59,462 bases of DNA from Bordetella parapertussis. Its GTDB lineage: Bacteria > Acidobacteriota > Terriglobia > Bryobacterales > Bryobacteraceae. How positions within the stretch are numbered: the stretch's first letter is position 1; every line of letters starts with the position of its first letter. Positions 34,660 through 43,839 of this stretch are shown one piece after another. The position numbers and the translations under genes are program-made. Under the pieces are notes generated by a model, which saw nothing but the letters and a program-made list of their open reading frames with translations, ran no database searches and had not been told where the DNA came from. The DNA lies in contig CALQCC020000028.1 of NCBI GenBank assembly GCA_943328975.2, positions 1 through 59,462 of the forward strand, given 5' to 3'.

Positions 34660-35812
34660 GAGTATCGATCAGGTGGCTGCGTGGGTGGAAGCGCATAACT
34701 ACCAGGCCTATGACCCCGGGGACGGAGAACTGTCCTATCTGCGTCACTTCGCCTTCGGCCAGCACTTCCCTTTACGGCTGCTCACCGCCGCTGTGCTGCG
34801 AACGCCCTTTCACATCCGGCCTTTGATTGGGATCAAACCTCACACCTCGACCAAGGGCATGGGGTACATGGGATGGGGCTACCTGAAGATGTATGCGGCC
34901 ACCGGGGAGGCCCGTTACCGGACACAAGCCGAGCACTGCTTCGAGTGGCTGATCGAGCATCATTCTCCTGGGAAGCAGTACGCCTGGGGAAACAACTTCG
35001 CCTTTTCGACGCGCGGCGGCACGATCGCCCGCTATACGCCCACCATCGTGTGGAGCAGTCTCATCGGGATGGCGTTTGTAGAAGCTTACGAAGTGTTGGG
35101 GAATCCGAAGTATCTGGAGGTTGCCACTAGCACGGCGGAATTTGTGAAGAGTCTGCCGCGGGAGCAGACCAGCCAGGGCGTCTGTCTCAGCTACGTCCCT
35201 ACCCATCAGAGTTCGATTCATAACTCCAACATGTTGGGGGGTGCGTTGTTGGCTCGGGTGGCGCGCTACACCAAGGACGCCGAGGCGCTTGAGTTGGCGC
35301 ACGAAGCCATGAAGTACAGTTGCACCCGGCAGAATGCGGATGGAGCGTGGTTCTATGGTGTCGATCCAAAATATCATTGGATCGATAACTTTCATACCGG
35401 CTACAACCTGGATTGTTTGAAACGCTATATCCAAAGCACCGGGAATCGCGAATTCGAACCGCAGCTGCATGCGGGCCTGGCGTATTTCAAGCAGACGTTC
35501 TTTGACGCCGACGGCCGGCCTAAGTATTATCACGATCGGCCGGGACCGGTCGATATTCAGTGCGCGGCGCAGGCCATCGATACGCTAGCTTTCTTTTCCG
35601 AAGAAGACCCATCTTGTCTGGATCTTTCGCAGAAGGTGGCGGAATGGACCATCGCCAATATGCAGGCCAAGGACGGACACTTTTACTACCGTGACCTGGG
35701 ATGGATGAAGGTCAAGACTCCCATGTTTCATTGGGGGCAGGGCACGATGTTCAAGGCCCTCGCGCATCTTCTGTTAACGGTGAAAAATAAGATCCCGGTC
35801 GCCGTTGGTTGA
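34625..35812 (+). CDS. Alpha/alpha-barrel protein, possible sugar epimerase or glycosidase-like
   Basis: A 395-residue helical protein with repeated aromatic helix pairs (KGMGYMGWGYLKMYAATGEA, WSSLIGMAFVEAYEVLGNPK, DNFHTGYNLDCLKRYI). This is the signature of (alpha/alpha)6 barrels such as glucuronyl C5-epimerases and N-acylglucosamine 2-epimerases. Similar proteins sit in many exopolysaccharide clusters, some with misleading delta-aminolevulinate dehydratase names. Epimerisation or trimming of the sugar chain is the best guess. The start is ATG 34625 or ATG 34640. Confidence 0.65.
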   Translation: MQRGVMATPLRKSIDQVAAWVEAHNYQAYDPGDGELSYLRHFAFGQHFPLRLLTAAVLRTPFHIRPLIGIKPHTSTKGMGYMGWGYLKMYAATGEARYRTQAEHCFEWLIEHHSPGKQYAWGNNFAFSTRGGTIARYTPTIVWSSLIGMAFVEAYEVLGNPKYLEVATSTAEFVKSLPREQTSQGVCLSYVPTHQSSIHNSNMLGGALLARVARYTKDAEALELAHEAMKYSCTRQNADGAWFYGVDPKYHWIDNFHTGYNLDCLKRYIQSTGNREFEPQLHAGLAYFKQTFFDADGRPKYYHDRPGPVDIQCAAQAIDTLAFFSEEDPSCLDLSQKVAEWTIANMQAKDGHFYYRDLGWMKVKTPMFHWGQGTMFKALAHLLLTVKNKIPVAVG

Positions 35813-35823
35813 GGCCTCTGGGA

Positions 35824-36876
35824 ATGGTGCATGCCTTGGATCCGTTGACCGACGCTCGCTGGGGCGCATTGGTCCGCACTCACCGGGACGCCTCGGTGTT
35901 CCACACCGTGTCTTGGCTCACGGCACTGCGGCAAACTTATGGATATGAGCCGGTGGTGTTGACGACGTCCGCGCCCGGCGAAGCTTTGCGGAACGGAGTG
36001 GTGTTCTGCAGGATCAACAGTTGGTTGACCGGACGGCGGTGGGTCTCGCTACCTTTTTCCGATCATGCCGAACCGCTATTGGAGCGGCCTTCCGAACTCC
36101 CGGAGCTGTTAGCGGCAGCAGAAGCTCGATTGAAACTGGAAAATTTGCGCTACGTCGAATTTCGTCCCCTCTCCCGGTTCGCTGCGGACGTTTTCCCTGG
36201 CTACGCTGAATCTACTTTTGCCTTTCACAAGCTCGATCTCTTGCCTAGTCTGGATGCGCTCTTTCAAAACTTACACCCGGCCTCGATTCAACGGAAAATT
36301 CGTCGTGCTGAGCGGGAAAGACTGGTGTACGCAGAGGGGCAATCCGCGGGCCTGCTCGAAAGTTTCTATGGCCTGATGATGCTGACCCGGAGACGTCATG
36401 CGCTGCCGCCGCAGCCCATGCAGTGGTTCCGGAACCTGATTGCACAGTTTGGGACGGACCTGAAGATTCGGGTTGCCTCCACCCAAGACCGGCCCATCGC
36501 AGCCATCTTGACCCTGCGGAGCGGAAACGCGATGGTTTACAAGTATGGCTGCTCGAATGAGGCGGATCACAATCTGGGCGGGATGCAAATGCTGATGTGG
36601 AACACGATCCAAGAGGCCAAACAGGCCGGCCTGAGCGTTCTGGACTTGGGCCGGTCGGATTGCAGCAATACGGGCTTGATCACTTACAAAGATCGCTGGG
36701 GCGCGGAGCGATCCACCTTGACCTACTTCCGGCGGACGCGAAACCTCTCCAGCCTGGAGTCCACCGGCGCGGAAACTAGTGACTGGAAACTTCATTTGGC
36801 CGGGCTGATCTTTTCCCGTCTGCCTGTTCGCCTGAGTTCCCATGCGGGCGGTCTGCTCTACAAGCATGTGGGCTAG
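35824..36876 (+). CDS. FemAB-like GNAT protein
   Basis: A 350-residue protein with FemAB-type double GNAT architecture. SVFHTVSWLTALRQTYGYEP lies near the start, IQRKIRRAERERL in the middle, and GGMQMLMWNTIQEAKQAGLS plus LDLGRSDCSNTGLITYK in the C-terminal half. The same pattern is seen in FemAB proteins of exosortase-linked EPS clusters. It probably attaches an acyl or aminoacyl group. GAGG nine bases before the ATG at 35824 supports this start over the TTG at 35809. Confidence 0.83.
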   Translation: MVHALDPLTDARWGALVRTHRDASVFHTVSWLTALRQTYGYEPVVLTTSAPGEALRNGVVFCRINSWLTGRRWVSLPFSDHAEPLLERPSELPELLAAAEARLKLENLRYVEFRPLSRFAADVFPGYAESTFAFHKLDLLPSLDALFQNLHPASIQRKIRRAERERLVYAEGQSAGLLESFYGLMMLTRRRHALPPQPMQWFRNLIAQFGTDLKIRVASTQDRPIAAILTLRSGNAMVYKYGCSNEADHNLGGMQMLMWNTIQEAKQAGLSVLDLGRSDCSNTGLITYKDRWGAERSTLTYFRRTRNLSSLESTGAETSDWKLHLAGLIFSRLPVRLSSHAGGLLYKHVG

Positions 36877-36962
36877 TAATGATGGATCTTCGAGAAAACG
36901 TCATTTGAGTAGATACTAGGCATAGATAAGAACAGCTGGCTGCACAATCGCATACCCCGAAG

Positions 36963-38303
36963 TTGGACTCCGGCAGAGATATCCTCGCCGAGTTTTATCG
37001 CTGCCCGGAAGGAGCGGTGCAACTGCCGCATGCCTGCAAGCCGCTCGCCGATCCCGGTTTCTTCCGCTTTGGCCAGCATGCAATTGGCTACGGCTCCACC
37101 GCGCGGTCTTGTCCCCCGAGGGTAGATGGAGATCTTCCGGACCTGCTGGAGACATTATTGGATCGGGGTGGTTCAGCCCTTTCCTTGCCCTTCGATCCAG
37201 CAGAGGTTCTCGATAACTTGCGCATGGAACGGTATCCGCAGGGAACCCAATCTGTGCTTTCCTCCAAACGGTTAAGCGAGATCTACTATGCTGTCCGTCC
37301 ACTATTGGGCGACCATTTTCGGAACAAACTGCAGCGGCTTTATTTCCGGGGCTGGGAAAATATCCGCTTTCCTGCGTGGCCCTTGGATACCAGCGTGGAA
37401 CATTTTCACGCCGAGTTGTTGCGGATAGGGATGAAGCTGCAGGGCGTGATCCGCGTTCCTTTCATTTGGTTTTGGCCGGACGGGGCCAAGGCCGCCGCCA
37501 TCATGACGCACGACGTGGAGACGGAAATAGGCCGGGATTTTATCCCGCGCTTGCTTGAAGTCGATGCCGAGGCCGGCATAAAGGCTTCCTATCAATTGGT
37601 CCCGGAGCAACGCTACGAAGTGCCCGCGGCCCTGCGGGACTTGATTCGCTCGTATGGTTGCGAAGTCAATATTCACGATTTGACCCACGCTGGCAATCTA
37701 TTTGACAACCGTGAACACTTCCGGCAGCAAGCGCAGCGGATCAATCACTACGCGCGCGCCTTCGGATCGGAAGGCTTCCGAGCGGCTTGCATGTATCGTA
37801 ACGCCGAATGGTTATCCGATCTGGCCGTAGACTACGACATGTCGGTGCCCAATTCCGCCCGTCTTGAGCCCCAGCGAGGGGGATGTTGCACGGTATTCCC
37901 GTTCTTCATCGGGGACATCGTAGAGCTACCGCTTACGATGATTCAAGACTTCAGTCTCTTTAACATGCTGCGCACCTATTCTTCAGACCTGTGGGAAGAG
38001 CAGGTGGAACTCGTCCTGGGGCAGCACGGTTTGATGAGCTTCATTGTTCATCCCGACTATATTTTGGATGAGACGGCCCTTCAGGCTTATCAGAAGCTGC
38101 TTCGGCGATTGGTTGAACTGAAGGAAACACGAGGAGTCTGGCTGGCGAAGCCGGGAGAAGTGGCGCGATGGTGGAGGGAGCGAAACTCCATGCGCGTGGT
38201 CGCCGAAGGAAGTGGCTACAGGATCGACGGCCCGGGGAGCGAGCGAGCCCGCATCGCCTATGCTCACTTGGACGGCGATCGGATCAGCTATGAGTTCGCT
38301 TAG
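36963..38303 (+). CDS. Polysaccharide deacetylase-like protein (large)
   Basis: A 446-residue protein. An N-terminal domain of about 170 residues precedes a NodB-like domain with IMTHDVETE (His183, Asp184, Glu186) and VNIHDLTHAG. A late FIVHPDYILDE gives a further histidine. The N-terminal part (LAEFYRCPEGAV, RFGQHAIGYG) looks specific to this subfamily. The only possible start in frame before the conserved region is a TTG at 36963, which has no clear ribosome site; an upstream in-frame stop excludes a longer protein. Confidence 0.75.
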   Translation: MDSGRDILAEFYRCPEGAVQLPHACKPLADPGFFRFGQHAIGYGSTARSCPPRVDGDLPDLLETLLDRGGSALSLPFDPAEVLDNLRMERYPQGTQSVLSSKRLSEIYYAVRPLLGDHFRNKLQRLYFRGWENIRFPAWPLDTSVEHFHAELLRIGMKLQGVIRVPFIWFWPDGAKAAAIMTHDVETEIGRDFIPRLLEVDAEAGIKASYQLVPEQRYEVPAALRDLIRSYGCEVNIHDLTHAGNLFDNREHFRQQAQRINHYARAFGSEGFRAACMYRNAEWLSDLAVDYDMSVPNSARLEPQRGGCCTVFPFFIGDIVELPLTMIQDFSLFNMLRTYSSDLWEEQVELVLGQHGLMSFIVHPDYILDETALQAYQKLLRRLVELKETRGVWLAKPGEVARWWRERNSMRVVAEGSGYRIDGPGSERARIAYAHLDGDRISYEFA

Positions 38304-38443
38304 CCCGGGCAACGCTCAACGTCTTCACCTACCACTGTGGTGATTTCTCACTATGCTTATAGCCCTTTACTATAGAGAAGGACCTCCCCACAGACGATAG
38401 TCAGTTAGTGGGCGCGTAACCGTAATGCAGCAGGAAGATTTCA

Positions 38444-39973
38444 ATGAATAGAGAAGGTCAACCGGTATCGACACCGGAAGTGGAAGAAGCCGAGCCCGAT
38501 TTTGGCGACATGATCGGCGGGCTTGGCCGCATGATGAAGCGGCGCAAGTGGCTTATTTTGTTGCCTCTAGCTCTTGTAACGGCGGGCGTAAGCCAAGTGG
38601 CGCTACTGCTTCCGAATCAATACCGTTCGGAGGCGACCGTCGGGGTTGTGCAGCAGCAGGTGTCGCAGCGCTACGTATTCTCCGACGAGACCCCCATCAT
38701 GGATGTTGTTGCCGGGATGCAGCAGGAGATCCTGTCGCGGGCTTCGCTGGTGCGGATTATCGAAGAATTGGATTTGTACGGGGACCGGTCTGGAGTTTCG
38801 GACGAGGATTTAGCCGCCCGTATGCAGGATGACTTGAACGTGGAGGTTGTCGAAGCCCGGAGGGATCAAATCACAGCCCTGCGTATCTCCTTCACAGCCG
38901 AGACACCTAAGGTAGCGCAACGAGTCGCCAGTCGGCTGACTGACGCGTTCATTCAGGAAAACGTCAAGCAGCGAGACACGCGAACCGAGACCACCAAGAC
39001 CTTTCTGGATGAAGAAGTAAGAGCGGCGGAGGCGAAACTGGCCGCGCAGGAACAACGGTTACAGTCGTACAAGACCCGCAATTTGGAACAATTGCCGGAG
39101 CAGCAAAACGCAAATCTAGGGGTGTTAGCCGATTTGCGCAACCGGCTTCAAGCCGTCGCGCCCAATGTGGACCAAGCACGTAGAAGTTTGCGCCTGCTGG
39201 AAGGCCAGGTTTCAGACCGGCTGACGAGACTGCAACAGGACCGGGCAGATCTTTCAAAAAAATATGCCCCGCAGCACCCCGTGCTTGTGAAGTTGGATGG
39301 TGATATCGCGAGGTACACCGCTTTACGGGAGGTGTTTGGAGCGAGTGGACTATCGGCCAAGGCACGTCAAGTATTGGCGGGGAATGACGATCCGCAGATC
39401 GGTCAGATCCGCAATCAGGCGGAGGAGTACGCGAATGACATCGATAAGTTGCGCCGCCAGGAAGCGCAGTTGCAGGACCAGATCAATGACTATCAGGGGC
39501 GGGTATCGGCGGCTCCGCTGCGGGAACAGGAGCAGTCCGCGATTCTACGCGATTACAACCTCCTGAAGGCCGACTACGAGGGTTTGAAGGCGAAACAATT
39601 GGCCTCGGGGCTGGCCACCAATCTGGATCAGAAGGACGAGGGCGGGCAGAAGTTTCGCTTAATCGAATCCGCGTCCTTCCCCACTCGTCCCATCGGTCCC
39701 AAGCGGTTGAGATTCGCGCTAGGCGGAGCGGCGGGCGGTCTAATCCTCGGGCTTCTGCTGGCTTTTGTGATGGGTTCGATGGACGCTACATTCAGCTCTG
39801 AAAAAGAAGTTGCCAGCGCCTTCAAGGTTCCGTTGGTGTTAGGGATTCCCCAAATCCTGACGCCGAAGGAGCAATCGGCGCGGACCTGGAAACGGGTATT
39901 TGACTGGGCCGGCGGCACGGCTCTCATTCTTTGGGTTATTTCGACCGAAGTGTATGTTTATATTAAAGGGTGA
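38444..39973 (+). CDS. Wzz/GumC-type chain-length determinant
   Basis: A 509-residue inner membrane protein. The first membrane helix is at residues about 36-56 (WLILLPLALVTAGVSQVALL), followed by a periplasmic domain with YRSEATVGV. Residues 170-400 contain long coiled coils (EEVRAAEAKLAAQEQRLQSY). The Pro-rich PTRPIGPKR precedes the second helix near 430. There is no fused tyrosine kinase domain; a separate kinase gene follows. An extra hydrophobic segment near the C-terminus (ALILWVISTEVYVYI) is unusual for Wzz proteins. AGGAAG lies 8-9 bp before the ATG. Confidence 0.88.
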   Translation: MNREGQPVSTPEVEEAEPDFGDMIGGLGRMMKRRKWLILLPLALVTAGVSQVALLLPNQYRSEATVGVVQQQVSQRYVFSDETPIMDVVAGMQQEILSRASLVRIIEELDLYGDRSGVSDEDLAARMQDDLNVEVVEARRDQITALRISFTAETPKVAQRVASRLTDAFIQENVKQRDTRTETTKTFLDEEVRAAEAKLAAQEQRLQSYKTRNLEQLPEQQNANLGVLADLRNRLQAVAPNVDQARRSLRLLEGQVSDRLTRLQQDRADLSKKYAPQHPVLVKLDGDIARYTALREVFGASGLSAKARQVLAGNDDPQIGQIRNQAEEYANDIDKLRRQEAQLQDQINDYQGRVSAAPLREQEQSAILRDYNLLKADYEGLKAKQLASGLATNLDQKDEGGQKFRLIESASFPTRPIGPKRLRFALGGAAGGLILGLLLAFVMGSMDATFSSEKEVASAFKVPLVLGIPQILTPKEQSARTWKRVFDWAGGTALILWVISTEVYVYIKG

Positions 39974-40003
39974 TCTCTTGACTCCCGCCAAGGTGACGAC
40001 GCT

Positions 40004-40804
40004 GTGATCAATTTTTCCGAGCTGCTTTGGACCCCGCAATCGCGCAGTCAACCCCGCGTGCCCGTGCAAACTGCGGACCGCGTGGAAGTGTCCGCACTGG
40101 CCAAAGCGCCCGTCGTTCAAGTGACGATTGCTCCCGAAAACAGGATCGTGGTAGCGACCGATTTGTCCAGCCCGGGCGCGGACCGGTTCCGGTTTCTGCG
40201 GATGCGGCTGCGCGAACTGAGATCGGCCGGCAATGTACGTAGCCTGGTGGTGACCAGCGCCCTGCCGCAGGACGGCAAGTCTACCGTCGCGATGAACCTG
40301 GCTACCGTGCTGGCGGAGGGCGGCAAGAACGCGGTACTCCTCATTGAGGGCGATTTGCATCATCCTAGCATCGCGACTGCTCTCAGTATCCCCAAATCCC
40401 GCGGATTGGCGGAGTGTGTTGAAACGGGATTGAATCCGCTTTCGGTGATTCAGAAGATTGAGCCCCTTGGATGGTATTTTCTTCAGGCCGGCTCCACCTC
40501 GGCCAACCCGACCGAGATTCTGCAAGACGATGCCTTAGGTACCGTCATGGAGACAACGCGCCGCCATTTCGATTGGACCATCATCGATACGCCTCCCTTG
40601 GCCGTGTTAACCGATGCCTTGTTGCTGGGCCGCTATGCCGATACCAGCTTGATGGTCATTCGAGCGGAATCTACACCCAAGCCGGCGATCAACGAGGCGC
40701 TGAATCGACTGGGGACCAAACACGTTTTTGGCATTATCGTGAACGGAGAGGCCGAGCTCAACGAAGCCGCATCCCGCTATGCCGGTTACTACAAGCGGCC
40801 GTAG
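40004..40804 (+). CDS. CpsD/CapB-type BY-kinase, separate from Wzz
   Basis: A 266-residue P-loop protein of the bacterial tyrosine kinase family. Walker A is SALPQDGKST with Lys92, Walker A' LLIEGDLHHP around residues 112-121, and Walker B TIIDTPP near 191-197. The usual A' aspartate (DxDxR) is replaced by Glu115, with Asp117 kept. The C-terminal tyrosine cluster is short, YAGYYKRP. It should work with the Wzz-type protein just upstream to control chain length. The start is GTG behind AAGGTGA. Confidence 0.86.
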   Translation: MINFSELLWTPQSRSQPRVPVQTADRVEVSALAKAPVVQVTIAPENRIVVATDLSSPGADRFRFLRMRLRELRSAGNVRSLVVTSALPQDGKSTVAMNLATVLAEGGKNAVLLIEGDLHHPSIATALSIPKSRGLAECVETGLNPLSVIQKIEPLGWYFLQAGSTSANPTEILQDDALGTVMETTRRHFDWTIIDTPPLAVLTDALLLGRYADTSLMVIRAESTPKPAINEALNRLGTKHVFGIIVNGEAELNEAASRYAGYYKRP

Positions 40805-41288
40805 CGCTGCTACAGACCACGGTCGGTCAGGATATCCAACATTTGTCTGGAGGTTGGCCACGGTCGCCTGGGCCGTGCAGATCTTTCTGTTGTCGTCTTC
40901 GCCGAAGATGACCAGCGAACATACGCGATCTTTCCTGGCCATCCTGTTGGAGCAATGGTTTGGGTTCCGGCCAGCGGAGAGTTCGGTCTTGCTCTTTGGT
41001 CTGATACTACGTAAGGGCGCGCACGTAACCGAATACGCGATTCTTGCCTTTTTCGTGTTCCGCTCGCTGGAAGGTATCTTAGCTCCCAGCGAGCGTCTAC
41101 GGCGAACCAGTTGGTGCCTGGCCCTCACGGCGGGCTATGCCCTGAGCGACGAATTTCACCAATGGTTTGTGCCCGGGCGAGGCGCTTCTCTAGTGGACTG
41201 GGGAATCGATATTGCCGGTGTAGCGATCACGTTGCTGCTACTCTCTGTCCGTCGAGACTTTGCCGAGACAGCGCGGCAGGCTCACTAA
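40779..41288 (+). CDS. VanZ-like membrane protein
   Basis: A 169-residue protein with three to four hydrophobic helices. RKGAHVTEYAILAFFVFRSL and ALSDEFHQWFVPGRGASLVD are the typical VanZ-family motifs, including the DEFHQ-F pattern. Its role in exopolysaccharide clusters is not established. It starts inside the kinase gene (26-bp overlap) and is the last gene of the long plus-strand cluster. Confidence 0.82.
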   Translation: MPVTTSGRSAATDHGRSGYPTFVWRLATVAWAVQIFLLSSSPKMTSEHTRSFLAILLEQWFGFRPAESSVLLFGLILRKGAHVTEYAILAFFVFRSLEGILAPSERLRRTSWCLALTAGYALSDEFHQWFVPGRGASLVDWGIDIAGVAITLLLLSVRRDFAETARQAH

Positions 41289-41315
41289 AACTTCTTTGCC
41301 GTCCGAGTGAATCCC

Positions 41316-41864
41316 TCAGATGGTGGGAATGATTGCGACCGCTTGGCTCGACTGCGCGCTTTCGGTTCCACTGGAGTCAATCGAGGTTGCGGAGTAGTAG
41401 TAAGTTTGGCCCAGTTGGATCGTTGTGTCGGTGAAACTAGTCGACGGAATAATGGCTGAGTTCAGTTTGACTGGTGTTCCCGTAGGTGTGGATCGGCGAT
41501 AGACGTTATAGCCCACCACGTTGGTTGAGGGGCTGGCCAGCCACGTTAATCCTACCGTGTGAGTGGTGCTGTTATAGGCGACGCAGGGCTGACCCAACGC
41601 GGAGTTCACCACTCGCTGGACGGTAACAATGGTGCAGGTGTTTAATCCTTCGACGCTCGCGGTACAGGGCACGGTTCCCAACACCATGGAGACGGCGCGA
41701 TTCACATCCACCACGTTGACCGAGCCACTGCCATCCAGATCACAAGCGGTACCCTGGGCGAACACCGGGTTTGCTAGCAACGCCAAAGCGGCTAGTACCG
41801 GTCCGCAAGATCGAGCGAGCCGCGGGACGGACGGCGAAAACTTGCGATGGGGTTGATAGTTCAT
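41316..41864 (-). CDS. Secreted dockerin-like/fibronectin III protein
   Basis: A 182-residue secreted protein. The signal peptide ends with ALALLANPVFAQ. Next comes one dockerin-like calcium loop, DLDGSGSVNVVD, followed by a helix (VNRAVSMVLG). A second helix (TVQRVVNSALG) lacks its Asp-rich loop. The C-terminal 90 residues form a fibronectin type III-like domain (LTWLASPSTNVVGYNVYRRS). The ATG at 41864 behind AGAGGA is preferred over the longer frame from 41975. It converges with the VanZ gene. Confidence 0.78.
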   Translation of the reverse strand: MNYQPHRKFSPSVPRLARSCGPVLAALALLANPVFAQGTACDLDGSGSVNVVDVNRAVSMVLGTVPCTASVEGLNTCTIVTVQRVVNSALGQPCVAYNSTTHTVGLTWLASPSTNVVGYNVYRRSTPTGTPVKLNSAIIPSTSFTDTTIQLGQTYYYSATSIDSSGTESAQSSQAVAIIPTI

Positions 41865-42072
41865 GTTATGGATTCCTCTCACGGCTTTGTTCCAGGGTGT
41901 TTCACTTGCATCTGCGGGGCCATTCTCTAGACCGGGTTTTCCTGCCCCTCTACCTGACCTTATCGACCGTCGCATGAATGAAAACTAGGGAATAGGGCCT
42001 AAAACCACCTTTGCCCGATTGGCCTGTGCCTTTAGTCTCGCAGTTTCACCAAGCAATAGTTACTCCATGGTA

Positions 42073-42087
42073 CGGGAAAAATTCCCG
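42073..42087. promoter_or_regulatory. Perfect inverted repeat upstream of the PilZ gene
   Basis: CGGGAA and TTCCCG flank AAA at 42073-42087. The site lies about 55 bp before the PilZ start, between two divergently transcribed genes, and could be an operator or a small RNA hairpin. Confidence 0.35.
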
Positions 42088-42140
42088 GCTACGCATGGGG
42101 TGAGATCCGTTGCTCGGTGACAACTTCCTCAAAGTAGACC

Positions 42141-42482
42141 ATGAATACAGTGAATCTGATCCAACGTGAGCCTTGGACAGCCCCGGAACGGCGCGACCGT
42201 TCGCGCTTCAAGCTCGTCTATCCTGTCCGCTTGTTTCAGGCGGGTCAATGGGTCGGCGAATCTCATACCGAGGACATCAACTGCGAAGGCTTTTCCTGCA
42301 TCCTTCCGGACCAATTTATTCCCGGCGACATGGTGGCGTGTGAGATTGATCTGACCCCTGCGCGCGGCACTGGCGGCGCCCTGAAATTGCGCGGCTACGC
42401 TAGTGTGATCCGCGTGACCAGCCAGGAACATGGAGTTGGTGTGGAAGTGGTCTGGCGTATGTTGAGCTACCGGATCGTTTAA
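42141..42482 (+). CDS. PilZ-domain protein
   Basis: A 113-residue single-domain protein. R18-D-R-S-R22 matches the RxxxR motif, and DINCEGFSC at residues 45-53 matches the D/NxSxxG motif with N instead of S. This combination usually binds cyclic di-GMP. Beside an exopolysaccharide locus it could signal c-di-GMP levels to synthesis or export, although no direct partner is visible. It is the only plus-strand gene in its neighbourhood. Confidence 0.85.
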   Translation: MNTVNLIQREPWTAPERRDRSRFKLVYPVRLFQAGQWVGESHTEDINCEGFSCILPDQFIPGDMVACEIDLTPARGTGGALKLRGYASVIRVTSQEHGVGVEVVWRMLSYRIV

Positions 42483-42520
42483 CGCCTCCGCCACCGGGCC
42501 GTGCGCCTACCGACGTGACA

Positions 42521-43705
42521 TTACTGAATCGACAAGGTGGTTCCGGCGGGGCTGGTCCGTTCGCCCATGGTGAAGACGACATCCACCGCAACCCCGGCTG
42601 CAACACTCAAGGGGATTCTGCAATTCACCTGCAGCGCACCCGCAACCAGTCCCGGGGCCGAGCCCGCATAGAGAACTTCCGCATCCTGGCCCCCGATCCT
42701 CACCGACACCTGCAAGAGAGGGTGCTGCGCGGCATCGTTCCGGATTTGTCCGTCGACTCCGGGTGGGTCCATACGGCCAGCGCCGGTTGCGAAAATCGAA
42801 ATGAGGGCGCCACGCCGTGCGGGATTGGCGGCCGAATTCACGGTGGAATCTTCATTTAGAATCGCCGCCGGTCCCACGCCGTTTCCACTCAGCGCAAAAA
42901 TGCCGGGTGCGGCCGGACCTACCGGTACCGATATCGTGACCGTGGTCAGGCCCTCTTTTCGTACCACAATCTCGGTCGTCTGTCCGGCGACGGAGTAGGG
43001 CACAACGGCATTGATCTGGCCGGAGCTAACCAGGAGCAAGGGTGCCTGCTTCCCGTCAAACCAGACGCTGGTACCGCCCAGGACCAGACTGCTGGGGCCA
43101 GATTCGGGCACCAGTGGGAACGCTGGTCCAATGCCTTGGCCCAACAGTGTTGCGATTTCTCCAGGTGCCAGGGGGCCCGCCGTCAGGCTAGCCGCATTCA
43201 AAACGCCCGCCTCGGATAGCCGTTCGCCGGTCCCTGCCAAGACGGTGACGGAGCCATCGGTGGCCGTGATCGGTGCGGATGTTCCGTTGGGGAATGTCGC
43301 CACCAGATTGGAGAGCCTTACCGGGTAGACTTGCTCGCTTGCGGTCGCGGTCACGCCGGCCAGGAATCGGACGAGCGGCCCGGACAGGATCGCAGTTTGG
43401 TTCCAGCCGGAAATGATGTAGCGAGTCTTGGTGGCGCTGAGGGCTGCGGAATAGAGAGACTTCCCGGCTTGCCGTGCCGCCTCGCCGGCGATAGCGGTTA
43501 GTTGGATCGCGGAGGGGTCAAACTCCACATCGAACTGCATGGCGACGATTGGTTCAGGGGATGGCCGGAAGTCTAGCGTGAGCGGGGCGCTGCTATCGAG
43601 CTTCAGGTCGATAGTGGGAAGCCTCAGATCGTTTGCGGACAGGCTGGGGAGCAGCCCGGTAAAGAGGGTCAGTAGAAGCGGCAGTGGTGTGGTTGGCCTG
43701 AGCAC
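42521..43705 (-). CDS. Secreted cohesin-like protein with TIGR03437-type C-terminus
   Basis: A 394-residue secreted protein. The signal peptide is RPTTPLPLLLTLFTGLLPS-like. Residues about 25-145 resemble cohesin domains (PIVAMQFDVEFDPSAIQLTA, SLYSAALSATKTRYIISGWN). The rest matches the Solibacter-type TIGR03437 domain (VLNAASLTAGPLAPGEIATL, GRRGALISIFATGAG-like, LYAGSAPGLVAGALQVN). The frame is open to a TTG at 43792; GTG at 43705 is preferred because it directly precedes the signal peptide and because a terminator ends just upstream. Neither start has a good ribosome site. Confidence 0.72.
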   Translation of the reverse strand: MLRPTTPLPLLLTLFTGLLPSLSANDLRLPTIDLKLDSSAPLTLDFRPSPEPIVAMQFDVEFDPSAIQLTAIAGEAARQAGKSLYSAALSATKTRYIISGWNQTAILSGPLVRFLAGVTATASEQVYPVRLSNLVATFPNGTSAPITATDGSVTVLAGTGERLSEAGVLNAASLTAGPLAPGEIATLLGQGIGPAFPLVPESGPSSLVLGGTSVWFDGKQAPLLLVSSGQINAVVPYSVAGQTTEIVVRKEGLTTVTISVPVGPAAPGIFALSGNGVGPAAILNEDSTVNSAANPARRGALISIFATGAGRMDPPGVDGQIRNDAAQHPLLQVSVRIGGQDAEVLYAGSAPGLVAGALQVNCRIPLSVAAGVAVDVVFTMGERTSPAGTTLSIQ

Positions 43706-43799
43706 GGATCGTGGCCGCAAGAGCGTCGATTGTCCAACACTATCACGGCCATGAAGGCGGCACAATAAGGTCTCATGCGGATTTCGTACCAAAGAACAG

Positions 43800-43831
43800 C
43801 GGGGAGTCGGGCAGCTTCGCCCGGCTCCCCG
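43800..43831 (-). terminator. Strong hairpin after the 840-residue secreted protein gene
   Basis: A 13-bp stem (CGGGGAG T CGGGC against GCCCG G CTCCCCG, one T-G pair) with a 6-base loop begins 9 bp after the minus-strand stop codon at 43840. The following minus-strand sequence, CTGTTCTTTGG, is only moderately T-rich. Confidence 0.6.
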
Positions 43832-43839
43832 ATAAGGCC

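Noticed and set aside
34625-41288. Exosortase/PEP-CTERM system
   Set aside because: FemAB, ExeA-like ATPase, VanZ and sigma-54 pair resemble exosortase-linked clusters, but no exosortase gene and no PEP-CTERM tail was seen in the window.
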